DNA of 37,505 bases from an uncultured Verrucomicrobiota bacterium (GTDB lineage: Bacteria; Verrucomicrobiota; Verrucomicrobiia; Limisphaerales; UBA9464), in the NCBI GenBank assembly GCA_903842505.1, contig CAIMMI010000116.1, forward strand, positions 1-37,505. The letters are read 5' to 3'. The notes below the pieces were generated by a model. That model saw only the letters and a program-made list of their open reading frames with translations, was not told the origin of the DNA and searched no databases. Below, in pieces: positions 8,477 through 16,176 of this stretch (its first letter is position 1; each line of letters begins with the position of its first letter). Position numbers and translations under genes: made by a program.

Positions 8477-9603
8477 GGATTCTGGAACTCGGCAAATTCT
8501 ATCCGCCCGAGCGGGGCGGCATGGAAACCCTTCTCCAGATCTGGGCAGAGGGCTTCCGCGACCAAGGCGCGCATGTCACCTGCGTGGTCGCCAATCGAAC
8601 CCCCGACTCCGTCATCGAGCGTCAACCGGGTCTTGAAATCCACCGTCTCGCCAGTCGCGGGCAACTCCTCTCCACCTCGCTCTGCCCCCAATACCCGGGC
8701 GCCACCCGCCGGTTCCACACCGACGTCATCCACGCCCACTTTCCCAACCCACTCGCCGACCTCGCCGTCATCCGCGCCCCCAAAAATGTCCCGGTCGTCG
8801 TCCACTGGCACAGCGACATCGTCCGACAAAAGGCCGTCCTGCGACTCTACAAGCCGATTCAGGATGCCATGCTCCGACGGGCGGATCGCATCGTCGTCGC
8901 CACCCCACAACATCTGGAGTACTCGGACTGGCTTGGCGCCTGGCGGCACAAGGTCGAAGTGATCCCGTTCGGCCTCGACCTGGATCGGTTTGCCAAAACT
9001 CCAGCAATCGAACGGAAGGCGGCCACCTTCCGGGAAGGGGTCGGAAGCCGGATCGTCTTCCTCAATATCGGCCGTCTCGTCGGCTACAAGGGCCAGCGGT
9101 ACGCGATCGAGGCCCTGCAGTCCGTGCCAGCCGCCCTGCTCTGGCTCGTTGGCACCGGTCCGCTCGAAGCCGAACTGAAACAACTCGCAGCCCAACTCGA
9201 CGTCTCGGATCGGGTCCGGTTCTGGGGCGATGTCCCCGATGCAGACCTGCCTGCCCTCCTCCATGCCTGCGATGTCTTCCTCTTCCCGTCCATCACCCCC
9301 AACGAAGCCTTTGGCCTCGTGCTGGTGGAGGCCATGGCCTGCGCAAAGCCACTGGTAGCTTGTAACCTCCGCTCCGGAGTGCCATACGTCTGCCGCTCGG
9401 AAGACAACGGACTGGTGGTTCCTCCCATGGATCCGGCGTCCCTCGCGTCGGCAATGAAGGAGTTGATTGAATCACCCGACCTGCGTCATCGACTCGGCCA
9501 GAGAGGCCAGTTGCGAGCTCAGGGTGAATTCAGCAAAAGCAGCATGATCGACAGGCATCTCTCTCTGTTCCGTAAACTCGGGGCGAAGGATTCCCCGGCA
9601 TGA
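8473..9603 (+). CDS. GT4 family glycosyltransferase
   Basis: A 376-residue GT-B glycosyltransferase. The start is the ATG at 8473, which overlaps the previous stop by four bases and gives the typical opening MRILELGKFYPPERGGMET, a glycine-rich acceptor-side loop. The C-terminal domain carries NEAFGLVLVE (Glu278, Glu286) followed by AMACAKPLVACNLRSGVPY. A longer in-frame reading from 8377 runs antisense-quality sequence and was discarded. Its stop overlaps the next start (ATGA at 9600). Being sandwiched between another GT4 and a WecA-like enzyme points to assembly of an O-antigen or exopolysaccharide repeat unit. Confidence 0.93.
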   Translation: MRILELGKFYPPERGGMETLLQIWAEGFRDQGAHVTCVVANRTPDSVIERQPGLEIHRLASRGQLLSTSLCPQYPGATRRFHTDVIHAHFPNPLADLAVIRAPKNVPVVVHWHSDIVRQKAVLRLYKPIQDAMLRRADRIVVATPQHLEYSDWLGAWRHKVEVIPFGLDLDRFAKTPAIERKAATFREGVGSRIVFLNIGRLVGYKGQRYAIEALQSVPAALLWLVGTGPLEAELKQLAAQLDVSDRVRFWGDVPDADLPALLHACDVFLFPSITPNEAFGLVLVEAMACAKPLVACNLRSGVPYVCRSEDNGLVVPPMDPASLASAMKELIESPDLRHRLGQRGQLRAQGEFSKSSMIDRHLSLFRKLGAKDSPA

Positions 9604-10706
9604 CCCAGTACAAGACGTATCTGGGTGTCTTCCTGCTGGCAGCTGTCACCAGCTACCTGCTCACCCCTCACGTCATCCGCCTCGCCATCCGCTGGGGCGC
9701 CGTCGATCACCCCAACGCCCGCAAGGTCCACAACCGCGTCATGCCCCGCATGGGAGGCCTCGCGGTCTATATCGCCTTCTGCATCCCCTGGGGAGCCCTG
9801 TACCTGGTCGACAATGTGGTCTCCGCAACCTTCCGGGACTTCGAGATCCGCTTCGGCTCCCTGATCGCCGCCGCAACGGCCATGCTGCTCCTCGGAATCT
9901 ACGACGACATCAAGGGCGCGGATGCCCCCAAGAAGTTCCTCGTTCAGGTCCTGACCGCGATCGGCCTCTGGTTCGGAGGCGTTCGCATCGAGGACCTCAA
10001 CCTCCCCTGGGGCCAGTCCATCGCCCTCGGCTGGATCAGCCTTCCCACGACGATCCTTTGGGTCGTCGGCGTCACCAACGCCATCAACCTCCTCGACGGC
10101 ATCGATGGCCTCGTCGCCGGGGTCACCACCGTCATGGCCCTCTGCCTCGCCATCATCAACGTCCTCTCCGGCAATATCCTCATTGCCCTCCTGACCCTCA
10201 GCCTCGCCGGCGCCTGCCTCGGATTCCTTCCCTTCAACCACTCCCCAGCCAAGGTCTTCCTCGGCGACACCGGCTCCCTCACCATCGGAATGGTCCTCGC
10301 CGGCATCGGCATCCTCTCCCTCTACCACGAGGGCCGCCAGGCCGCCGGCCCGCTGCTCTCCATCCCCCTCATCCTCTTCGGCCTCCCCCTCTTCGACACA
10401 CTTCGTGTCATGGTCCAGCGCACCCTCCGCGGCCGTTCGATGTTCGAAGCCGACAAGAACCACGTCCACCACCGCCTCCTCGAGATGGGCATGGACCACC
10501 GCCAAGCCGCCTGGACCCTCTACGGCGTCGCCGCCGGACTCGGCGCCACCGCCATCCTTCTCTCCCGACTCGAACACGGTCGCCAACTGATCTTCAGCGC
10601 CATCTTCGCCGCCCTCGCCGCTGGCATCTACGCCGTCTGGCGCCTCCGCCTCCGGGACCGCTTCCTCGACGAATCCGGGCCCGGGGACCCGCCCGCGAAA
10701 CCCTGA
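9600..10706 (+). CDS. WecA/MraY-like undecaprenyl-phosphate phosphosugar transferase
   Basis: A 368-residue polytopic membrane enzyme of the PNPT family, which moves a phospho-N-acetylsugar from a UDP-sugar to undecaprenyl phosphate and so starts a lipid-linked glycan. Visible family motifs in order: HPNARKVHNRVMPRMGG (37-53), YDDIKG with the Asp pair at 102-103, NAINLLDGIDGL (160-171), FLGDTGSLTIG, and the cytoplasmic ADKNHVHHRLL typical of WecA/TagO/WbpL rather than MraY. About eleven membrane helices. Coupled by ATGA to the upstream glycosyltransferase. Exact substrate (GlcNAc-1-P or other) is not decidable. Confidence 0.92.
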   Translation: MTQYKTYLGVFLLAAVTSYLLTPHVIRLAIRWGAVDHPNARKVHNRVMPRMGGLAVYIAFCIPWGALYLVDNVVSATFRDFEIRFGSLIAAATAMLLLGIYDDIKGADAPKKFLVQVLTAIGLWFGGVRIEDLNLPWGQSIALGWISLPTTILWVVGVTNAINLLDGIDGLVAGVTTVMALCLAIINVLSGNILIALLTLSLAGACLGFLPFNHSPAKVFLGDTGSLTIGMVLAGIGILSLYHEGRQAAGPLLSIPLILFGLPLFDTLRVMVQRTLRGRSMFEADKNHVHHRLLEMGMDHRQAAWTLYGVAAGLGATAILLSRLEHGRQLIFSAIFAALAAGIYAVWRLRLRDRFLDESGPGDPPAKP

Positions 10707-10784
10707 GTCCATCCCCCGGACGACGGATGCCCGGAAACGGAGAATCCCGTTGTCAGCGCCGCTTCCATCCGAAAGCTTTGCCCC

Positions 10785-11474
10785 GTGAAGCAGACGTTCG
10801 CGGAACTCGGCTACCCGGGCCGCCTCATCGCCGTTGAAGGCCTCGACGGCTCGGGCAAGTCCACCCAGATCTACCTCCTCAAGCGCTGGCTCGAGATGCA
10901 GGGCCTCAAGGTGTTCTTCAGCGAATGGAATTCCTCCGCTCTCGTGAAGTCCGCCACCAGCAAGGGCAAGAAGCAGAACCTCCTCACCCCAACCACCTTC
11001 TCCCTCATCCACGCCACGGACTTCGCCGACCGCTACGAACGCCAACTCGTCCCTCTCCTCAAGGCCGGCTACATCGTCCTCTGCGACCGCTACATCTTCA
11101 CCGCCTACGCCCGCGACGTCGTCCGCGGTTGCCCACCGGAATGGGTCCGCGGACTCTACAGCTTCGCTGCCCTCCCCGACCTGACCTTCTTCTTCAAGGC
11201 CAGCCTCGACGTGTCCCTCTCCCGCATCCTCGACAACCGCCCCACCCTCAAACACCACGAGGCCGGCATGGACCTCAACCTGTCCCCAGACCCCTACGAG
11301 AGCTTCCGGATCTTCCAGGGCCGCATCTTCGAACAGTACCTCGCCATGAGCACCGAGTTCGGCTTCGTCCTCATGGACGCCAACCAACGGATCGAGGAAC
11401 AGCAGGGCATCGTCCGCAAACTCGTCGCCAGCCACGTGAACCTCGAACAGTACCGCCTCGCCAAGGCCGCCTGA
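10785..11474 (+). CDS. Thymidylate kinase-like protein (tandem copy 1)
   Basis: A 229-residue P-loop kinase of the thymidylate kinase fold. Walker A GLDGSGKST is at residues 19-27 with Lys25 present, and the DRY motif that contacts the nucleotide is at 101-103 (CDRYIFTAYARD). The region PDLTFFFKASLDVSLSRIL matches the family, while the LID segment (RPTLKHHEAGMDLNLSPD) is longer than that of classical dTMP kinases. The GTG start has no clear ribosome site; it lies 78 bases after the upstream gene. Followed 35 bp later by a diverged paralogue. It could be the cell's dTMP kinase or a paralogue with another nucleotide substrate. Confidence 0.85.
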   Translation: MKQTFAELGYPGRLIAVEGLDGSGKSTQIYLLKRWLEMQGLKVFFSEWNSSALVKSATSKGKKQNLLTPTTFSLIHATDFADRYERQLVPLLKAGYIVLCDRYIFTAYARDVVRGCPPEWVRGLYSFAALPDLTFFFKASLDVSLSRILDNRPTLKHHEAGMDLNLSPDPYESFRIFQGRIFEQYLAMSTEFGFVLMDANQRIEEQQGIVRKLVASHVNLEQYRLAKAA

Positions 11475-11509
11475 CCCCGCCCGCCGCCTCCCCCACCCCC
11501 TTCCACACC

Positions 11510-12280
11510 ATGCCCCGCAGCAAAACCCAACCCCCTTCACGCCAGACCCGCCGCGATGACACGGCCTCCGTCCTGGTTCCCAAGGTCACCCCGAAACGCT
11601 TCTACGGGCAGGGCATCCCCGGCCTCGATTCCGAAACCCTCAACGGAAAACTCATCGCCGTCGAAGGCGCCGATGGCTCCGGCCGCTCCACCCAGATCGC
11701 TCGCCTCGTCCAATGGCTCGAAGCCACCGGTCACCACACCATCCAGGTCGGCCTCAAACGCTCCACCCTCGTCTCCGAGGAACTCGAACAGGCCCAACAG
11801 GGAAACATCCTCGCCCGCACCACCCTCGCCCTCTTCTACGCCACCGACTTCGCCGACCAACTCGAGAACTCGATCCTCCCCGCCCTCCGCGCCGGCTCCA
11901 TCGTCATCGCCGATCGCTACATCTACACCCTCATGGCCCGCGACCTCGTCCGCGGCGTCGACGAAACCTGGCTCCGCAACCTCTACGGCATCGCCCTCGC
12001 CCCGGACGCCGTCTTCTACCTCGAGGTCCGACCCGAACTCCTCGTCCAACGCGTCTTCGCCAAGAACCAGTCGCTCGACTACTGGGAGTCTGGCATGGAC
12101 CTCGGCCTCTCCCGCGACATGTTCGACAGCTTCCTCCGCTACCAGGGCCTGATGCGCGACACCTTCCGCCGCCTCCAGCAGACCTACGGATTCGACATCA
12201 TTGACGGCGAACGCTCCCCCGACGCCATCAACCAGGAACTCCAGACCCGCATCGAGGCCGTCCTCGCCGGCAAGGCCTGA
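11510..12280 (+). CDS. Thymidylate kinase-like protein with altered Walker A (tandem copy 2)
   Basis: A 256-residue paralogue of the preceding gene: same layout with EGADGSGRST (P-loop residues 53-61), ATDFAD, ADRYIYTLMARDLVRG and SGMDLGLSRD. The Walker A lysine is Arg59 (codon CGC), unlike copy 1. About 45 extra N-terminal residues are basic and Pro-rich at first (MPRSKTQPPSRQTRRDD), then contain KRFYGQGIPGLDSETLNGKL. The ATG at 11510 is the first sensible start; the frame is open further upstream, but that part reads copy 1 out of frame. Because TMK-fold kinases are dimers, a heterodimer with copy 1 is possible, but this is inference. Confidence 0.85.
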   Translation: MPRSKTQPPSRQTRRDDTASVLVPKVTPKRFYGQGIPGLDSETLNGKLIAVEGADGSGRSTQIARLVQWLEATGHHTIQVGLKRSTLVSEELEQAQQGNILARTTLALFYATDFADQLENSILPALRAGSIVIADRYIYTLMARDLVRGVDETWLRNLYGIALAPDAVFYLEVRPELLVQRVFAKNQSLDYWESGMDLGLSRDMFDSFLRYQGLMRDTFRRLQQTYGFDIIDGERSPDAINQELQTRIEAVLAGKA

Positions 12281-12289
12281 ACCGCGGAA

Positions 12290-12378
12290 TGGAGGAGCGA
12301 AGGAACAGGGCTGTTTACAACCACGAGAGCGATGGCAGCCACGATCGGTCTTCCCTGCGCCTCTGCGCCCCTGCGGGA
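12290..12378 (+). repeat. Intergenic repeat, copy left of RAYT element
   Basis: Contains GCGAAGGAA, a GTTTAC box and then TGCGCCTCTGCGCCCCTGCG (12356-12375). The same order of blocks recurs in the same orientation at 13745-13841, on the other side of the transposase. The 23 bases from 12356 to 12378 are identical to 13819-13841. Confidence 0.75.
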
Positions 12379-12417
12379 CACCCCATCCGTGTCATCGGTG
12401 CCCCCTGCGGTTCCAAC

Positions 12418-12440
12418 GGTAGCGCAATGGGGTCAGTCCC
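12418..12440 (+). repeat. Extra copy of the RAYT terminal sequence
   Basis: These 23 bases are identical to 12556-12578, the left end of the RAYT element 138 bp away, and share the CAATGGGGTCAGTCCC core. They lie in the otherwise gene-free interval 12281-12581, which is noticeably more AT-rich than its surroundings around 12470-12550. This could be a solo REP-like end left or copied by the transposase. Confidence 0.85.
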
Positions 12441-12561
12441 TGGTTGGGCAACGGTGTCTGGCATTCGAATCTAACCGCTATGTATAATATGTGTGGAAGC
12501 GCTTTGATTGACCGCCATAGCGTTTACTATGACCGTTGACCGTTTGAAGACCTGTGGTAGC

Positions 12562-13688
12562 GCAATGGGGTCAGTCCCGTATTATTTATATTTCCCCCGG
12601 ATTCCTTCCACGAACTCCTTCAGTTCCCCACGTTCCTCGGCCAGTCGCCAAAACCGCCGTACGCCCTGCGCCAGGGAACCGTACTGGACCCCAGGCATCT
12701 TCCCGGCCACTTCCACCAGGCGCCACCCCAGATGCCTGGTCGCCACCGCCACCACCCCGTCCCGGCCCCAATCCCCATGTCCTTCACACATCTCCTGCCA
12801 GGATCGGCCTCGCAGGGATTCCGCCGTCGACACGATCTCCGGCCAGTCGGGCCTGACACGCCGGGCCGCTGCCACCACCACCCGCCGCGCCTTCTCCGGA
12901 TCCTTCGCCGCTTTCCGGATCAGCCCTTCCGCTTCCCGGGTTTCCCCCAGCACGACCCCTCCCACCAATCCCTCCCACGGGTTGTCCAATCGCCCCTGCC
13001 GGATGGGTGCCTCCGTGTAGGCAACCAGTGCAGCCCGCCTCTGCCGAGCCCGGCTCCCGTCGTTCTCGCCGAGCAACCGTTCCAGATTCAGCCAACCCGG
13101 TGCCGGCTCCAGACCGGCGTACACCCGCCAGGAACTCCAACCGTACTCCCTCAGCGCCGTCACCCGTCGAGCGACCAACTCCGCTCCGGGGTCCGGACAC
13201 CCCATGACACGCGCCCGTCGTTGATCTTCCTTGGACAACCCCAGTCCTTTGATCCGCACCGGATTCAGGTGAAGGTACCGGCCGACTTCCTCCAACCGCC
13301 CCTCATCCTGGATCAGTGCCGACTTGAATCGTCCCTGAAAGACGTGGCCCCTTCTTCGATGCGCCCAGTTGAACCGAACGGAATAGCTGGTCTGCAGCCA
13401 CCGAAGGGTCTCGCTGACGTCCGTCCGACGACAACGCAACAGCAGATGGTAGTGATTGTCCATCAGCACGAACGCATGCACCTCGGCGCCGAACCGGTCC
13501 GGCAGTTCCGACACCAACCCGAGGAACGCCCGGCGATCGTCGTCCCGGCGGAAGAGGGTCTCCCCGCCATTCCCACGGCTCATCACGTGATACCAACCAT
13601 CAACAACATGGATGCGAAGCGGTCGTGCCATCCGGCAAGGCTGCGTCTCAACGGCCAATTGTCAATAGTACGGGACTGACCCCATTGC
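12562..13688 (-). mobile_element. RAYT element bounded by perfect 20-bp inverted repeats
   Basis: Positions 12562-12581 and the reverse complement of 13669-13688 are identical over 20 bases (core GGGGTCAGTCCCGTA). The left copy abuts the stop codon of the transposase and the right copy lies 37 bp upstream of its start, so the pair frames the gene exactly. At the right end the 16 bases 13681-13696 are duplicated in tandem at 13697-13712. A third end copy is at 12418-12440. This matches the known association of RAYT proteins with REP-like palindromic ends. No target duplication is evident. Confidence 0.85.
12582..13631 (-). CDS. REP-associated tyrosine transposase (RAYT, Y1/HUH)
   Basis: A 349-residue single-strand DNA transposase/nuclease of the Y1_Tnp superfamily. 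The start ATG at 13631 gives the classic opening MARPLRIHVVDGWYHVMSRG. The metal-binding HUH pair is His60-Tyr61-His62 in MDNHYHLLL, and Tyr83 (TSYSVRFN) is the likely nucleophile, followed by RRGHVFQGRFKS and YLHLNPVR. The long C-terminal region (about 180-349) ends in a DnaA-like helical segment seen in larger RAYTs. All catalytic residues look intact, so it may be active. A TTG start nine codons upstream is less likely. Confidence 0.95.
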   Translation of the reverse strand: MARPLRIHVVDGWYHVMSRGNGGETLFRRDDDRRAFLGLVSELPDRFGAEVHAFVLMDNHYHLLLRCRRTDVSETLRWLQTSYSVRFNWAHRRRGHVFQGRFKSALIQDEGRLEEVGRYLHLNPVRIKGLGLSKEDQRRARVMGCPDPGAELVARRVTALREYGWSSWRVYAGLEPAPGWLNLERLLGENDGSRARQRRAALVAYTEAPIRQGRLDNPWEGLVGGVVLGETREAEGLIRKAAKDPEKARRVVVAAARRVRPDWPEIVSTAESLRGRSWQEMCEGHGDWGRDGVVAVATRHLGWRLVEVAGKMPGVQYGSLAQGVRRFWRLAEERGELKEFVEGIRGKYK

Positions 13689-13721
13689 TTTACAACCCCA
13701 TTGCTTTACAACCCTTCGCGT

Positions 13722-13749
13722 CCTCGCGGCTTCGCGCGAAGCCGCGAGG
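13722..13749. repeat. 28-bp perfect palindrome
   Basis: The 14 bases CCTCGCGGCTTCGC are followed directly by their reverse complement, giving a perfect 28-bp palindrome with no loop spacer. It lies 9 bp after the tandem duplication at the right end of the RAYT element, in the gene-free interval 13632-13988. The rest of that interval holds a repeat copy and no credible gene. Confidence 0.85.
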
Positions 13750-13841
13750 GTGCGAAGGAATGAAGGTTGGGTTTACGACAACGGCAGGGCAGCGACGGGA
13801 ACCACGTTCCGTCTTCTCTGCGCCTCTGCGCCCCTGCGGGA
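13745..13841 (+). repeat. Intergenic repeat, copy right of RAYT element
   Basis: Same-orientation counterpart of 12290-12378, with the blocks GCGAAGGAA, GTTTAC and the GCGCCTCTGCGCCCCTGCGG core in the same order. The RAYT element lies between the two copies. Confidence 0.75.
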
Positions 13842-13988
13842 AACCACCCCCCCCTCAGCGCCTCCGCGTGAGACAATCCCCTCGTGGACCTGGGCAACCC
13901 CTTCACGTGGGTGCGCCCGTCCACTCGAACGCCTCCAACCGCCCCCGCCCCACATCTCCTTCCAATCGCCGCGTCGCCGCTGGAAACC

Positions 13989-14657
13989 TCAATCCTTCGG
14001 CGTGAATCCCAGGACCACGTCGAAGCGCGCCAGCAGTTCGCCCGCCTTCGATCCCGGCAGCGGGGCGAACGGCACGATCAGGGACGCCCGCGCCTTCGCA
14101 TCCTGGATGCCCTTCAGGACTCCATCCTTCTCGTTGCCAGCCTCACCACGCACGTAGCACTGCGTCGTGAACTTCGCCTGCCCCGGAATCTTCACCGAGT
14201 AGTGGATGTGCGGCGTCCGACCCGGGTACGGCACCGGCCGGATGGTCCGGAACTGATACTCGCCGCTGGATCCGGTGAGGAACCGGCCGAACCCCTGGAA
14301 ATGCGGATCGCGCTTGCCCGCGTTGTCACTGCCCTTGTGCAGGTAGACCCCATTGGCATCGGCCTGCCAGATCTCCACCACCGCGTTGCGGATCGGTTCG
14401 CCCCGGGCATCGAGGATCCGACCGCCGAGCCACGTCACGATTCCGGCCGACGGCGTCGTGGAATCGTTCAGCACCAGCAGGTCGTTGTCGGTGTCGAGTG
14501 GCAACCGATCCGGATAGAACGGTCCCTCCGTCTGCGAAGGCGTCAGCGTCAACGCCTCGGCGTAGAGGCCGGGCACGGTGAAGAAGCCTGCCGCAAGGCC
14601 AAGCCGCCCCAGAAACCGCCGCCGTCCCGATTGATCCAGACCCAGGTCCTTGTTCAT
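13989..14657 (-). CDS. Exported intradiol ring-cleavage dioxygenase
   Basis: A 222-residue protein of the protocatechuate 3,4-dioxygenase beta-subunit family, Fe(III) enzymes that cut catechols between the hydroxyls. The four iron ligands are identifiable: Tyr105 (NGVYLHKGSD), Tyr144 (VPYPGRTP), His150 and His152 (PHIHYSV). The N terminus (SGRRRFLGRLGLAAGFF) is a Tat-type signal, so the protein is likely folded before export. No alpha-subunit or beta-ketoadipate genes are nearby; its only partner is the ThuA gene 61 bp downstream on the same strand. It therefore belongs to the stand-alone exported group whose substrate is unknown. Confidence 0.93.
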   Translation of the reverse strand: MNKDLGLDQSGRRRFLGRLGLAAGFFTVPGLYAEALTLTPSQTEGPFYPDRLPLDTDNDLLVLNDSTTPSAGIVTWLGGRILDARGEPIRNAVVEIWQADANGVYLHKGSDNAGKRDPHFQGFGRFLTGSSGEYQFRTIRPVPYPGRTPHIHYSVKIPGQAKFTTQCYVRGEAGNEKDGVLKGIQDAKARASLIVPFAPLPGSKAGELLARFDVVLGFTPKD

Positions 14658-14718
14658 TCGAATCCTTCCCGTTCAAACCGACACCACCGTCACGGAAGCC
14701 ATCCTCAACCCGCACACC

Positions 14719-15522
14719 TCACTTCCCGGCAGGAGCCACCCGATAGAATCCGGCGCCTTCCTTGCCGGGGTTCGCCGCCCACACGATCCCGCGGGACAAC
14801 ATCTCGAGGAACACGGGATCCCGGAACGTATCGTCCGAGTGCCCGTACGTCGTGCCGAACACCCGCGTGCCATGGTAGTTGTTCTCCCAGACCACCGGTT
14901 GGTCTGCACCGGTCTTTTCGCTCCGCGACGTCGCCAGCGCGCGCGCGTTCGGCGACATCCGTTCGATCACGTACAGCTCGTCCATCGCCGTCACCCACTT
15001 CTCCGGGATGCCCAGCATCGCCGGATGCTTCCGATCCATCACATGCACCGGATACCTGCTCTGGTGCTCATGGTACCGGCTTGTCACGCCGAGGAACTCA
15101 CGCCAGTCATCGAACGACGTCGCGCGATACGTGTGCATTGCGCAATGCACCACCACGGCCGGCGTCCCCGCCTTGTGGGCCGCCGTGATCTTCCGGATGT
15201 AGTCGATGTCCGCCGTGTCCGCGAAGCACTCGTTGTGCACCACCACGTCGTAGGGCTTCGACCAGTTCGGATTCTCGTACAGTCCGATCTTTCCCTGCGT
15301 TCCCGTACCGCCCTCATTCACCACCGTGAAACGCACATCTGCCCGCTTGCCCACCGCGTTGGTCAACTGGGCTGATTGAAAGGGATAATTGTGGCAGCAA
15401 CCGCCGGTGATCAGGAGGACCTGGATCGGCTTGCCCGTATGCAACCGTGCGGGCTCATCCGCCGCCGAAAGGCTCACTGCCGCCAATGCCAAGATACCTG
15501 CAACCCATGCTCGGAGAATCAT
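14719..15522 (-). CDS. Exported ThuA-like domain protein
   Basis: A 267-residue protein with signal peptide (MILRAWVAGILALAAVSLSA) and one ThuA-like domain, a glutamine-amidotransferase-like flavodoxin-type fold. Landmarks are VLLITGGCCHNYPFQ after the signal, DVVVHNECFAD, AVVVHCAMHTYR, GVTSRYHEHQSRYPVHV, and GTTYGHSDDTFRDP near the end. In Verrucomicrobiota and Planctomycetota these proteins are abundant and linked to sugar catabolism, but the reaction is not established. A paralogue with the same motifs lies at 32154-33296. Likely cotranscribed with the dioxygenase. Confidence 0.92.
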   Translation of the reverse strand: MILRAWVAGILALAAVSLSAADEPARLHTGKPIQVLLITGGCCHNYPFQSAQLTNAVGKRADVRFTVVNEGGTGTQGKIGLYENPNWSKPYDVVVHNECFADTADIDYIRKITAAHKAGTPAVVVHCAMHTYRATSFDDWREFLGVTSRYHEHQSRYPVHVMDRKHPAMLGIPEKWVTAMDELYVIERMSPNARALATSRSEKTGADQPVVWENNYHGTRVFGTTYGHSDDTFRDPVFLEMLSRGIVWAANPGKEGAGFYRVAPAGK

Positions 15523-15626
15523 GGGCGCACCCTACGCCAGCCCGATCGGGTCGGCCAAGGCCGTTCCCGGAGAGTTCCCGGTTTCCAGATGCCAGTTTCC
15601 AGAGAGGTCCAAGCCCTTCCACCGCT

Positions 15627-15965
15627 TCACCGAGGCAAAACCTCTTCCGGCAAACGCCCGCTCAACGCCCCCAAAAGCTCCCCGATCAACTCCGGATCAT
15701 CCGCCACCCATTCGTCCGGCACATGCAGGCATTCGATGTCCCGCCCGGCCAGTTCCTCTCCGAAACGGTCCCGCAGATACGCCGCATGTTTGCGCTCCAT
15801 CACAAAGATCCGGTCCGCCCAACCCAACAGTCCAGCGGTCACCCGGACCCGCGCTCCCGGCTCCGTCCCCGCCGACCTCGCCTCAACCCCGGACACGCCC
15901 GCAAACAAGCGTTCGGCGGTGGGACTCCGCCACTGGTTCCGACTGCAGATGAAGAGGAGCTTCAA
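15627..15965 (-). CDS. Low-molecular-weight phosphatase-like protein (COG4551-like)
   Basis: A 112-residue protein with the CX5R signature at residues 7-13 (ICSRNQWRSPTAERL), the pattern of predicted tyrosine phosphatases of the COG4551 group. This differs from classical LMW phosphatases (CxGNxCRS) in lacking the second cysteine. An acidic C-terminal region (HVPDEWVADDPELI) may supply the general acid. The proposed start is TTG at 15965, directly before KLLFICSRN; no ATG or GTG lies close by in frame, and the frame further upstream reads non-coding sequence. Substrate unknown. Confidence 0.7.
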   Translation of the reverse strand: MKLLFICSRNQWRSPTAERLFAGVSGVEARSAGTEPGARVRVTAGLLGWADRIFVMERKHAAYLRDRFGEELAGRDIECLHVPDEWVADDPELIGELLGALSGRLPEEVLPR

Positions 15966-16023
15966 GCGCCCCGGAGATACCCCGCATCGCCGGCCCGTGT
16001 CAGCCCTGAACCCGGATCCATCC

Positions 16024-16048
16024 GGTGGGGCGAGACTCCGTCGAGCCG
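16024..16048 (+). repeat. Single terminus of the GGTGGGGCGAG repeat family
   Basis: GGTGGGGCGAGACTCCGTCG followed by AGCCG matches the ends of the MITE-like elements at 17058 and 19418 (in the form seen, reverse-complemented, at the right end of the 17058 copy). No second end is recognisable nearby, so this is a solo end or decayed copy between the phosphatase-like gene and the methyltransferase gene. Confidence 0.6.
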
Positions 16049-16176
16049 CTTCGCGCCCTTTGGCTCGCCCTCCCAAAAGGCGACGCGGACGTCGCCGCCC
16101 CGTTGCTTTGCACACTCGACTCCCCATGGACGCCACCCACCCCGGCACGCCATGCTCGTCCTGCCGACCGCAACGC

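Noticed and set aside
9519-11540. Long minus-strand open frame (673 codons) opposite the WecA and kinase genes
   Set aside because: Gly/Glu/Asp-rich translation with no domain; it is the expected antisense shadow of high-GC genes whose plus-strand products are clearly recognised.
10785-12280. Polyphosphate kinase 2-like or defence-type kinases
   Set aside because: Motif order (P-loop, ATDFAD, DRY, LID) fits thymidylate kinase fold and not PPK2.
7265-12280. Complete capsule or O-antigen cluster
   Set aside because: Only two glycosyltransferases and one initiating transferase are present, with no flippase, polymerase or export genes in the window.
12481-12490. TATAAT box upstream of the RAYT element
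   Set aside because: No -35 partner at proper spacing and no plus-strand gene downstream; the transposase is on the other strand.
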